Position numbers and translations under genes: made by a program
NCBI RefSeq assembly: GCF_021044585.1
Contig: NZ_CP087998.1
Coordinates: 1,426,001 to 1,490,000 of the forward strand
DNA: 64,000 nt
Direction: 5' to 3'
DNA from: Sulfurimonas sp. HSL-3221
GTDB taxonomy: Bacteria; Campylobacterota; Campylobacteria; Campylobacterales; Sulfurimonadaceae
Notes under the pieces: model-generated
The model's input: the letters and a program-made list of their open reading frames with translations, nothing else
Told to the model about the DNA's origin: nothing
Databases searched by the model: none
Part shown: positions 45,826 to 53,238 of the stretch, in pieces
Layout of the letters: each line of letters begins with the position of its first letter
Numbering within the stretch: position 1 is the first letter of the stretch

Positions 45826-45919
45826 GTACAAATGGCTTCAAAGCTCAAAGCAATTCCTATTGGTGCCTGAAGTCCAAAGAATGCGTATGCATTAGCTAAC
45901 TCCTTAACTCCATACAGGT

Positions 45920-46927
45920 TTATTCCTTTTCATCCTGTGGAATACTTTCTTTAGTTTCATATGTCATCTTCATATTCATAGAGAAGGTAGTTGTCGGGGA
46001 ATGATACCCCAAAGGATGAAATTGATACTGTTGCATGTCAACAGACGCATTATTGATATGGGCCGCCCCTATTATTAGATGCTCACGGTGAAAATCATCT
46101 TTTGAAGAAAATTGAATGGGCACGAAAAATGTGAAATGCGCAAAATATATGCCAATCATCATGTATGGACATCTTTGATCAAGATGTTCTTGCCGTCGTA
46201 AAAGGACGGCTCTAATCAAATTATTTTTGTTGGCAGTTTTGCTATAAATAAACATCATTCCATAGCTGTTTTCAGGGAACTTATCACTTGGATAAGAGTC
46301 CTCGAAAAGCCATTCTTTTGTTGCATCAAAGTATTGAATTTCATCAACAGGCATTAATGCTAATGCAATTTTGGAAAATGACTTCATGATTTTATGATGA
46401 TGTATTTTTATGTCTTTGAGCTGGATTTCGGCATTATTGTCGCCGAGATCCTTGAACATTTTTTTGCCTGCTTTTGTTGAAAAGCGCAATAGTCTTTGAT
46501 CATGGAATGTGGTAACACACCCATGATTTGCATAGTGCTTTTGATGGGGTCTGCCCTTTTTCCCTTTGACAAAACCAATAGACCGAAATATAGATAAAAA
46601 TTCTGCTAATTCATTTTCAATGTAACTTCCAAAATATGAATTGCATCTATCGCATTCGTCGTTTGAAAAAAGCTTTTTGTTTCCTAATGATTCGGGAATT
46701 GTGTGGGCCACTGTTTCAAATGTTGTTTCCCCTTCGGCGTCACCACAGAATCTGCACACTCCTTTATCCCCTAAATGAATGTTCTCATCTAAATCGCAGA
46801 AGGAATAATCAACTATTTTGTCGTAGTTAGTTCTAGTGAATTCATAGCACTTGAACAGGTTCATTTGATCTTGGGGCAATGTGAATTTCATTTTAAGCTG
46901 GCCATTTTCGAAGATCATCTGAAACAT
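45920..46927 (-). CDS. HNH endonuclease-domain protein
   Basis: 335 residues, AT-rich codons. A zinc-binding HNH core sits near residues 55-105: GVCRFCGDAEGET (Cys pair), VAHTIPESLGNKKLF (His of HNH) and NDECDRCNSYFG (second Cys pair and Asn). The rest (about 110-335) matches nothing I recognise and may be the target-sensing part. Probably a DNA nuclease with a defence role, by motif and cassette context. Several possible starts (46927, 46918, 46894); the first is given. Confidence 0.75.
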   Translation of the reverse strand: MFQMIFENGQLKMKFTLPQDQMNLFKCYEFTRTNYDKIVDYSFCDLDENIHLGDKGVCRFCGDAEGETTFETVAHTIPESLGNKKLFSNDECDRCNSYFGSYIENELAEFLSIFRSIGFVKGKKGRPHQKHYANHGCVTTFHDQRLLRFSTKAGKKMFKDLGDNNAEIQLKDIKIHHHKIMKSFSKIALALMPVDEIQYFDATKEWLFEDSYPSDKFPENSYGMMFIYSKTANKNNLIRAVLLRRQEHLDQRCPYMMIGIYFAHFTFFVPIQFSSKDDFHREHLIIGAAHINNASVDMQQYQFHPLGYHSPTTTFSMNMKMTYETKESIPQDEKE

Positions 46928-46988
46928 TATTTACTCCACTAAAATACAACTATAGTTGCATGACGTATTAATCTCACTATCTATATGA

Positions 46989-47061
46989 ACATAGCGTTTA
47001 AAATGACCAATCAAAAAGCCGCCCACGGTTTTTTTGATTGGTCTCCTTTGTGTTGTTATAT
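46989..47061 (-). repeat. attC-like site B (3' of the PD-(D/E)XK-like gene)
   Basis: Gene-strand boxes ATATAAC and AAACGCTATG flank GGAGACCAATCAAAAA and GGCTTTTTGATTGGTCATTT. The TAA of the upstream gene (47056-47058) is in the first box. The other core box reads GCTATG instead of GTTATG, a possible inactivating change. Confidence 0.7.
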
Positions 47062-48495
47062 TTGTATTTCATCAGTTACTTGCTCACTCATTTTCTTCGT
47101 TTTTTGTGGTACCTCTGGAAAATTGACTCTACCTACAGAGTTTAGTATAGCTTTGCGGCATTTTGTTGCAAATCTACTATCACGTTTATCCTTCAGATAT
47201 TTGGCAACCTCAAAAAGATCGGGACAAAATATAAGAGCTGTAGAACTTGTAGTAGCTGCCGTAATACATTTTGTAGTAAATGGTTCAGATCGTTCATTTA
47301 TGGGAAGCAGTCTATATGCATTGCCAAATAAAACTGGCTTTGCAGGCTTGTCAATCTCATCACGTTCCAAATCTTCATGAATATTGAGTGCCAATTGACG
47401 AAGTTTATCAATATTTACTGCTTTATTATCCTTTCCTTCTGCCTCACCAATCAATCTACCTTCTTTTGATTCAAAAACAGCATCGAATTCAGATTCACCA
47501 TTATCAAATTGTGAAACTTCGAAACCAAGTGTCTTTAGGGCATCAAGAATTGCATATTCAAGAGGTTTGCCTTTTTCAAATAGAAGGTTTCTTAGTCGCT
47601 CCAAGTCGTTTATTTCATCAACAATAGCTTCTTTTTCAATTTGTATGAGTTCAAGTTTTTCTTCAATCTTAAGAAGTTTTTCATAGGCTGTATTTTCTTG
47701 ATCTAGTTTATATTGTGAATCTTTTGCCCACTCAGGTTCAGGAGTAAGTTCGCCTGTAGAACGTAAAGACTTGTCAAGGGAAACAATTTCTTTGATAAAT
47801 CGTGCAGCAAATTGTTTCCCTTCAGACGACCATTCATCTTCTTCATCTTCTTCATTAAAAAATGTGTCTTGATAAAAGTCTACATCTGGCAAACATACTA
47901 ATGCACCAGCAGAATTCTTAGAACGGGCAATAGTACCAACTACCTTCTCACCATGTTTAGTGACGAGACAAGGTATACCTCCACCTTCAATTATGACCTT
48001 GTAGGATGAAGCTCCAGAAAACTCATTCCAGTATGAAGAAATCAATTCAGTGTTTTTTGTAGAGAGTTTAATTTCTTTACCTTTGGAATTAATTAGCTTG
48101 AAATCTATTGGGATAGAACGGTAATTATTGTAGTCAGCTACTATTCTTGTTATTTTTTGATTCCTACCTGTCCCGGAATATTCTTTTTGACCTGTCGCAA
48201 TACTTATTAGTTTCAACTCATCCATAAAAACAATAACCAGTTTCCCATGTTCAACAGCTGTCTTGATTTCTCGACGCCAATGCTCAGTTTGTGCTTTTAG
48301 CTTGAAAGATTCATTATCAGAAAGACATGGCTTGCCTTCAAACATACTCTCACGTCTATAAATGTAACCGTTTATATTGGGTTTAAAAAGAATAATATCC
48401 CAGTCTAATAGAGAAATATCGGAGTCAAAATCGGAATAACCAATATTTTCGTCTGGAAGAGAGAATCCAATTGCTAATATTTTTTTCTTTGCCAT
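47056..48495 (-). CDS. Cassette protein with PD-(D/E)XK-like C-terminal domain
   Basis: 479 residues, AT-rich. N-terminal alpha/beta region (MAKKKILAIGFSLPDENIGY, LVIVFMDELKLISIATG) of unknown fold; central coiled-coil (about 285-320, KLLKIEEKLELIQIEKEAI); then a restriction-endonuclease-like core, LKTLGFEVSQFDNGESEFDA followed by LIGEAEGKDNKAVNIDKLRQ, where Asp and Glu-x-Glu-Gly-Lys could form the nuclease site. Suggests a DNA-targeting defence protein; not recognised as a named system. Ends inside attC-like site B. Confidence 0.7.
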   Translation of the reverse strand: MAKKKILAIGFSLPDENIGYSDFDSDISLLDWDIILFKPNINGYIYRRESMFEGKPCLSDNESFKLKAQTEHWRREIKTAVEHGKLVIVFMDELKLISIATGQKEYSGTGRNQKITRIVADYNNYRSIPIDFKLINSKGKEIKLSTKNTELISSYWNEFSGASSYKVIIEGGGIPCLVTKHGEKVVGTIARSKNSAGALVCLPDVDFYQDTFFNEEDEEDEWSSEGKQFAARFIKEIVSLDKSLRSTGELTPEPEWAKDSQYKLDQENTAYEKLLKIEEKLELIQIEKEAIVDEINDLERLRNLLFEKGKPLEYAILDALKTLGFEVSQFDNGESEFDAVFESKEGRLIGEAEGKDNKAVNIDKLRQLALNIHEDLERDEIDKPAKPVLFGNAYRLLPINERSEPFTTKCITAATTSSTALIFCPDLFEVAKYLKDKRDSRFATKCRKAILNSVGRVNFPEVPQKTKKMSEQVTDEIQI

Positions 48496-48521
48496 AAACT
48501 ATCCTATGCTCTTACATTCCA

Positions 48522-48593
48522 ACATAACGTTTAAAATGAGCAATCAAAAAGCCGGCCGCGGGTTTTTGATTGGTCTCCTTTGATTTGTTATCT
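48522..48593 (-). repeat. attC-like site C (3' of the AbiC-like gene)
   Basis: Gene-strand boxes AGATAAC and AAACGTTATGT flank GGAGACCAATCAAAAA and GGCTTTTTGATTGCTCATTT. The TAA of the AbiC-like gene is in the first box. Best-preserved of the three; the outer boxes are mutual complements (GTTATCT/GTTATGT). Confidence 0.72.
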
Positions 48594-49349
48594 GTGTTTT
48601 GCAATTTCATCAATCAAATCTTGGTTTTTGTCAAATGCTTTATCTACATACTTCACTAAAACTCTATTTACAGTTTGAGTTATGTTTGCATTTTCACAAA
48701 AGTCATCGTATCTTAAATGTTCAAAAAAAGAATATTTTTCTACCAATTGTTGATAGTCATTAGTTGTAAAATTTTGAACCCCTATGGCGTTGTATGCCAA
48801 TAAAACCAACTGATTTTTCGTTAATTGAGCCCTTAACATATTTGTATATTCTTTTGCTTCTTCTTCATCTTTAATATAGACATTGATGTATTTTAAAATT
48901 TGATATAGGTTGATGAAGTAATATTTAAATGTGGTGTCGTAAGAGTTATTGAAATCATCAAATGCACTTTGAAAATCTAAAAATTTATCCTTATTCTGAG
49001 ATTGGTAATTTTCATTTTGTATGTATTCTTGAAATTTGTTCTTCAAAAATTTAAAAGTTTCTTTACCTTGATACGTTTCTTCATCTGATTCAATAACAAA
49101 ATTTTCTGTAATGTTGTTAAGGAGATTCAACATTTGAAAAAACTTGTTGTCAAATTCTTGATTTTGCAAAGCTTCTTTTTGTCCTTTAAATTCTGCTCTT
49201 GCTTCTTTTAGTTCTTGTGTTTGCAAAATGACAGATATTATGACGCCTGCAAATGCTAATCCTGTAAATAAACTAGTTAGTACGTTGAAGCTATCTCCAA
49301 AAACACCAAGACTTTCCAGAGACATACTAGGTGGTATCTGAAAACTCAA
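48588..49349 (-). CDS. AbiC-like putative phage abortive infection membrane protein
   Basis: Annotated from a TTG at 49349 (253 residues). GVFGDSFNVLTSLFTGLAFA then GVIISVILQTQELKEARAEF and NQEFDNKFFQMLNLLNNITE match the putAbiC family: a TM, a coiled-coil and a conserved FFQML segment. The family normally has one more N-terminal TM. That segment (HKNVFIAIFIAWVIFFASVI) is present upstream in the same frame but has no start codon; adding one A to an A8 tract at 49455-49462 would join it to a GTG at 49465. So either the N-terminus is switched off by slippage, or the tract contains an error. Last three codons lie in attC-like site C. Confidence 0.7.
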   Translation of the reverse strand: MSFQIPPSMSLESLGVFGDSFNVLTSLFTGLAFAGVIISVILQTQELKEARAEFKGQKEALQNQEFDNKFFQMLNLLNNITENFVIESDEETYQGKETFKFLKNKFQEYIQNENYQSQNKDKFLDFQSAFDDFNNSYDTTFKYYFINLYQILKYINVYIKDEEEAKEYTNMLRAQLTKNQLVLLAYNAIGVQNFTTNDYQQLVEKYSFFEHLRYDDFCENANITQTVNRVLVKYVDKAFDKNQDLIDEIAKHR

Positions 49350-49454
49350 ATTAGTTGCTATTGCAATTACAGAAGCAAAAAAGATAACCCACGCTATGAA
49401 TATGGCAATAAATACATTTTTATGCTTTTTTATGAAATCTTTGATGACATATCC

Positions 49455-49462
49455 TTTTTTTT
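49455..49462 (-). repeat. A8 homopolymer at the 5' end of the AbiC-like gene
   Basis: GTG followed by eight A, then GGATAT on the minus strand. With nine A the GTG reads into the AbiC-like frame as MKKKGYVIKDFIKKHKN; with eight it reads into a short dead-end frame. Candidate phase-variation tract. Confidence 0.5.
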
Positions 49463-49644
49463 CACTATTAAGATAACTCTTTATTCAATGCACAAAATGT
49501 TCAATTATCTATTGGGAAACCCTCTTCATCGTACATCTCGTCATAGATGCAAATGAATATACCATCTATCGACTTAACACAAAACAAAACTAATTAATAC
49601 AGAAATAGAAGGATGGGACGGTGGCAACCGACCCGGGAGAGGTT

Positions 49645-49845
49645 TTAGTGGCGGTACTCTTTATGGTGTCCGTAGGCGTGCCCGTGACCGTTGCTGCGTT
49701 TATAGACGGTACGGCCCTCTTCGTAATATCCCGCCGGGTATCCGGACTCATAATAAATGACCGGTTCACCTCTGTAAGCGTACGGCGCACGGATGACGCA
49801 GCCGGTAAAAAGCAGTGGGATGAGTGCAAGCAGTAGGTATCGCAT
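49645..49845 (-). CDS. Small lipoprotein, 66 residues
   Basis: MRYLLLALIPLLFTGCVIRAP with lipobox LFTGC, so the mature protein is lipid-anchored at Cys16. Tyr/Gly/His-rich tail (PVIYYESGYPAGYYEEGRTV, ending HGHAYGHHKEYRH) could bind metal. Paralog of the 46-residue lipoprotein 100 bases upstream. GC-rich again, so outside the cassette island. Confidence 0.72.
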   Translation of the reverse strand: MRYLLLALIPLLFTGCVIRAPYAYRGEPVIYYESGYPAGYYEEGRTVYKRSNGHGHAYGHHKEYRH

Positions 49846-49945
49846 CTTCTATCCTTTTTTCTTTTAGATAGGAAAAGCATAGAAAAAAATCGTGAGTAGA
49901 TCGTGACGCGGTTAGCCCTCACGGGCTAATCAGTGCGCATTGTTT

Positions 49946-50086
49946 TCAGTACCGGTGTCCCCTATGGTAGCCGCCGTACGGATAGATGTCATAGTAGATG
50001 ACCGGACCGTGATGATGCGGCCCCGGCACCCGGACGACACAGCCGCTGAACAGAAGCGCAATAAGCAGTATGAACAGGTATCGCAT
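49946..50086 (-). CDS. Small lipoprotein, 46 residues (paralog)
   Basis: ATG 50086: MRYLFILLIALLFSGCVVRV, lipobox LFSGC, followed by PGPHHHGPVIYYDIYPYGGY and HRGHRY. Shares signal peptide, lipobox and the PVIYY motif with the neighbouring 66-residue lipoprotein, and similar 5' flanking sequence, so they are a tandem duplication. Below the size many gene callers accept. Confidence 0.68.
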   Translation of the reverse strand: MRYLFILLIALLFSGCVVRVPGPHHHGPVIYYDIYPYGGYHRGHRY

Positions 50087-50209
50087 CGTTTATCCTTTTG
50101 TCGTTCTTTTCAGAAAGCATAGGAAAATTTCATGAGCCGTTTGTGAGAGAGAAATACGGACTAGGCGTGGCGGTTAGAGAGGAGAGGTTTGCTCTTTCGA
50201 GCAGACCTT

Positions 50210-51220
50210 TTAAAGGATGTACTCCCCGTACTTCGCCAGCCAGGCGTCGAAGGCGCCGTGGGTCGCGATGGATTCGTCCTTGACGATGACGTCCTTGACG
50301 AGCATGACGCCGAACTCCGTCGGGAGGGTTTCGCTGTAGGTGAAGAGGTGGTCTTTGTGGGTGTCGGAACCGTTGTAGTACTCGACGAGCGCGGAGACGA
50401 GCGCGTAGAGCAGTGCCGGCTGGTTCGGGATCTCGGGGTAGTGCCCCTCGTAGATCGCCGCGACATCCGGCAGCTCCTCGTAGACCTTGACGTAGGAGAC
50501 GAACTCGATCCCGGCGGCGTATCCGATGGTGCCGTAGATAACCGGGGCGATCTTGCCAATATCCATGTTGGACTTCAGGATGTTCGAGAGCATGTGGTAA
50601 CTGCGCGGCGTGGCAAACGCCGGGTTGGCGTCGTCCTCGACGACCGGTTCGGTCGAGAGCAGGTCCGGGCGGAAGCCCAGGAAACCGATGACGAAGTGGT
50701 GCAGTTTCGATTTCAACGCGAAGAGCTTGAAGTCGTCGAAGCGGGCCTGAACGTGCAGGTGCACCATCCGGTTGGCCAGCGGCGTCGGCAGGCGGAAAAC
50801 GACCCCACGGTCGCTGACGCGGTTCCCCGCGCAGATGATCCGCCACCCGTCGGGCAGGTCGTACTCGCCCATGCGGCGGTTGAGCACCAGCTGGTAGATG
50901 GCCGCCTGCACTGACGGCGGCGCGGAGTTGAGCTCGTCGAGGAACAAAATTCCCTCAGAATCGGGATCTTTCGGAAAGAAGACCGGCGGCATCCAGACCG
51001 TCTGCTCGTCGCGGATCGCCGGGACGCCCCGGAGATCGACCGGGTCCATCTGGGAGAGGCGCACGTCGACGAGCTCCAGTTTGTTCTTTTCCGCAACATC
51101 GGCAACAATGTAGGATTTGCCGATGCCCGGGCTGCCGTGAATGAACAGAGGGGTATCTGTCTTAATCAGCGTATCGATATGGTCGTAAAGTTCCGTGGTC
51201 GAGATCGAGGGTGTTGTCAT
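50210..51220 (-). CDS. MoxR-family AAA+ ATPase
   Basis: 336-residue single AAA+ domain: Walker A FIHGSPGIGKSYIV, Walker B GILFLDELNSAPPSVQAAIY, sensor region WRIICAGNRVSDRGVVF and RLPTPLANRM. MoxR ATPases remodel metal enzymes together with VWA proteins (NorQ/NorD, CbbQ/CbbO). The only VWA gene nearby is at 43.8 kb under a similar sigma54 promoter. Follows the NifQ-like gene by 52 bases, so it is probably driven by the promoter at 51.65 kb. Confidence 0.88.
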   Translation of the reverse strand: MTTPSISTTELYDHIDTLIKTDTPLFIHGSPGIGKSYIVADVAEKNKLELVDVRLSQMDPVDLRGVPAIRDEQTVWMPPVFFPKDPDSEGILFLDELNSAPPSVQAAIYQLVLNRRMGEYDLPDGWRIICAGNRVSDRGVVFRLPTPLANRMVHLHVQARFDDFKLFALKSKLHHFVIGFLGFRPDLLSTEPVVEDDANPAFATPRSYHMLSNILKSNMDIGKIAPVIYGTIGYAAGIEFVSYVKVYEELPDVAAIYEGHYPEIPNQPALLYALVSALVEYYNGSDTHKDHLFTYSETLPTEFGVMLVKDVIVKDESIATHGAFDAWLAKYGEYIL

Positions 51221-51272
51221 TGAAGGGTAGCGTTCCTTTCGTGGGAGTGATTAATGTCGCGTGCCTGAAAAA

Positions 51273-51617
51273 TCAGACACTCAGCTCTTTGACCATGCAT
51301 TTAAAGCAGGTGAGCTGATCATCGCAGGTGGCGCAGGCCGGGGCGATGGAGCCGACCCGGTCATAGATGTATTTTTTCCAAAGCTTCTCTTTGGGCTTCT
51401 CCGCCGCCAGCTTCGGGAAGTTCTTTTTCATGAACTGACCCATCTCCGTGCGGCTGTGGAAACCCATATCCTCGTAGAGATGGTCCATCAGCAGCGATTT
51501 CTGCGCGACCAGGGGCGCCAGGACGGTCTTGGCGTAGTAGTTGACCGCATACGCGGAGAGGAGTGTCTTGACATCTTCATACATTTTGACATGTTCAGGC
51601 GGCATGATAGCTGTCAT
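51273..51617 (-). CDS. nifQ: NifQ-like protein
   Basis: 114 residues from ATG 51617 (AAGGAG 6 bases upstream). The C-terminal half matches NifQ, the molybdenum donor for FeMo-cofactor: DHLYEDMGFHSRTEMGQFMK, LWKKYIYDRVG, then CATCDDQLTCF. NifQ normally has C-X4-C-X2-C-X5-C; here the first Cys is Ser90, followed by Cys95, Cys98 and Cys104, with an extra Cys107. Shorter than usual NifQ at the N-terminus. Own -24/-12 element upstream; in a unit with moxR. Confidence 0.8.
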   Translation of the reverse strand: MTAIMPPEHVKMYEDVKTLLSAYAVNYYAKTVLAPLVAQKSLLMDHLYEDMGFHSRTEMGQFMKKNFPKLAAEKPKEKLWKKYIYDRVGSIAPACATCDDQLTCFKCMVKELSV

Positions 51618-51646
51618 GGAGTCTCCTTGAATATAACTCATCAACA

Positions 51647-51662
51647 TGCAAATACCGTTCTA
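51647..51662 (-). promoter_or_regulatory. Candidate sigma54 promoter for nifQ-moxR
   Basis: Minus strand TAGAACGGTATTTGCA. The -12 GC is at 51649-51648, giving a start near 51636 and a short leader before the nifQ RBS. It overlaps the stop codon of the upstream 107-residue gene. Confidence 0.68.
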
Positions 51663-51983
51663 CTGTCTGCCGTAGAGCAGATAGAGATAGTCGTGAATGT
51701 CGCTGAGGAAGAAGCGGCGGTTGTCCCGCTCCTCGAAATGCCCGACCCAGCCCGGGTCCCCCTCCGCCGTCATCTTGCTCGGATGGACGAACTCGTTGTA
51801 GGGGAGCGTCGCCTTGAGCGGACCGCAGTCGTTGATGGCGTCGACGACCGCCTCAAAGATCGCATCGAGCGTTTCGTCGTCCGCCGTGAGGTACAGATTT
51901 CCGTCTTTCTGGTAAAAGCGGTAGATGTTCAGGATCTTCTGTGCTTCGGCACTGTGTGCTTTGTTCATTTTCTTGACATTCAT
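51660..51983 (-). CDS. Hypothetical protein, 107 residues, nif-linked
   Basis: ATG 51983 (MNVKKMNKAHSAEAQKILNI) behind GGAGGT. Compact acidic alpha/beta protein: LYLTADDETLDAIFEAVVDA, LKATLPYNEFVHPSKMTAEG, FFLSDIHDYLYLLYGRQ. One Cys. No family recognised. Lies 22 bases after the SagB-type gene and just before nifQ; probably part of the peroxidase-ankyrin-SagB unit. Confidence 0.7.
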   Translation of the reverse strand: MNVKKMNKAHSAEAQKILNIYRFYQKDGNLYLTADDETLDAIFEAVVDAINDCGPLKATLPYNEFVHPSKMTAEGDPGWVGHFEERDNRRFFLSDIHDYLYLLYGRQ

Positions 51984-52005
51984 AGCAAGGGCACCTCCAT
52001 ATACC

Positions 52006-53238
52006 CTAACGTTCCAGACCGAAGACGCCGACATAGAGTATGTCTTCCGGCGTCTCCAAAAAGGTCTGCAGCTTCTTATCGTAAAAGGCGCCGATGGCCG
52101 TGTACCCTACCCCGCGCGCGGCGGCTTCCAATGAGAGGCCGTGCGCAAAGGCGGCCGAGGCCATCTGCAGGTCCGCACTGTACTCGGGCGTGCTCAAGAC
52201 CATGACGATCTCCGCGTTTGAGACGAAACGCTGATCGACCAGCATCGCGGCGATGGACTCGGCGAAGTCGCCCGTCTTTATCCGTTTGCCCCCGCGGTAG
52301 ACACCGGCCGGGGTCTGATCATCCCGGAGCACGATCGCGTAGGCGTTCAGCCACTCCGGCGTTCGCGTGAGCGTATGCATAATGCGTTCAAATGCATCCG
52401 CCGGCATCGTCTTCCCGGCGAAGACCCGGGCGGAACGGCGGGCGCGCTGCAGGGCCTCGTCGGCGCTGCCGCCCATGCGCGGCGGCAGGGTCGTGCCGAC
52501 GGGATGGTGCTGCACGATCCAGCCGGGAACGACCCCGTCGCTTTCGTCGTAGTCCGTGGGCGCCACCTGCATCAGGGGCGTTTTCGGCAGCTTGACGGGT
52601 TTCTCGCCCGCCTTTCCCACGGCCATGGCCGCGCAGACGAACTCCTGCTGCCCGAACCCCATCATGTGGTTCAGCGCCGAGAAATCCGCCTCGCCCAGCA
52701 GCGTCGTTTCAAGCCCGTGCGCTTCCATCGCGGCGCAGAGCGCGCCGATCTGGTGACCGGCATCCATGTAGCAGTAGCGCCAGGCGCGGTGGCCGTACTT
52801 CCATTCGGAACGGAACGGAACGACGCTGACGACAAAAATGAACCCGTCGAAGCGCGTTTCCATCCCGACGAAGTGCTCCAGCCCCTCGGCGCCGCATTCG
52901 CGGATGAGGACCATCTCCTCTTTGAGGGCGTCCAGGTGGTAGGTACCGCTCAGCACCCCCTTGACCCCCCGTACCTGTACATAAAGCTCCACGGGGTGGA
53001 GGTTGCCGGCAGAGGGGGTATTGAGGCGCAGGTAGGGTTTGCCCCCGACGTCACCCTCAAAGGTGATGCAGCGCGAAAGCGCCAGCGGAGCGAGCTCTTC
53101 ATGGGCGTCAAAACCGATGCGGTAGAGAAACTCCGGGTAGCGTTTGAAAAGGGAGGGCTGCGAAGCCCAGTCGATGTAGCCGCCGGAACGGGCGACACGC
53201 AGCGGCGTCAGCGCCGTGGCATCATACAGCTCACGCAT
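52006..53238 (-). CDS. SagB-type tandem nitroreductase-family protein
   Basis: 410 residues with two nitroreductase-like halves. First: LRLNTPSAGNLHPVELYVQV (FMN phosphate site), YGHRAWRYCYMDAGHQIGAL. Second: ARRSARVFAGKTMPADAFER and LQMASAAFAHGLSLEAAARG. SagB relatives oxidise azolines in modified peptides, but no cyclodehydratase or precursor gene is adjacent, and the neighbours are nif genes, so a redox function in nitrogen fixation is more likely. Overlaps the ankyrin gene by 8 bases. Confidence 0.8.
   Translation of the reverse strand: MRELYDATALTPLRVARSGGYIDWASQPSLFKRYPEFLYRIGFDAHEELAPLALSRCITFEGDVGGKPYLRLNTPSAGNLHPVELYVQVRGVKGVLSGTYHLDALKEEMVLIRECGAEGLEHFVGMETRFDGFIFVVSVVPFRSEWKYGHRAWRYCYMDAGHQIGALCAAMEAHGLETTLLGEADFSALNHMMGFGQQEFVCAAMAVGKAGEKPVKLPKTPLMQVAPTDYDESDGVVPGWIVQHHPVGTTLPPRMGGSADEALQRARRSARVFAGKTMPADAFERIMHTLTRTPEWLNAYAIVLRDDQTPAGVYRGGKRIKTGDFAESIAAMLVDQRFVSNAEIVMVLSTPEYSADLQMASAAFAHGLSLEAAARGVGYTAIGAFYDKKLQTFLETPEDILYVGVFGLER

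Larger units (their letters stand above)
45754..49476 (-). mobile_element. Integron-like cassette array without integrase (CALIN), three cassettes
   Basis: AT-rich block in a GC-rich neighbourhood: three genes, all on the minus strand, accompanied by three ~70-bp imperfect palindromes with near-identical cores. For the second and third genes the stop codon TAA lies inside the palindrome, as in integron cassettes; for the HNH gene the site lies 95 bases after the stop. The first gene (AbiC-like) begins right after a GTTATCT core-like sequence (49470-49476). No tyrosine recombinase gene is present within the window, so this resembles a cluster of attC sites lacking an integrase. Confidence 0.7.

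Noticed and set aside
45756-48593. The three palindromes as simple rho-independent terminators
   Set aside because: They are long (~70 bp), nearly identical in sequence between unrelated genes, carry matching outer boxes and in two cases enclose the stop codon; ordinary terminators conserve structure, not sequence. They could still terminate transcription as a side effect.
49480-49620. AT-rich segment with a 30-codon frame (KSIDGIFICIYDEMYDEEGF and onward)
   Set aside because: Looks like the tail of a lost gene, but has no start, RBS or recognised family; not called as a gene.
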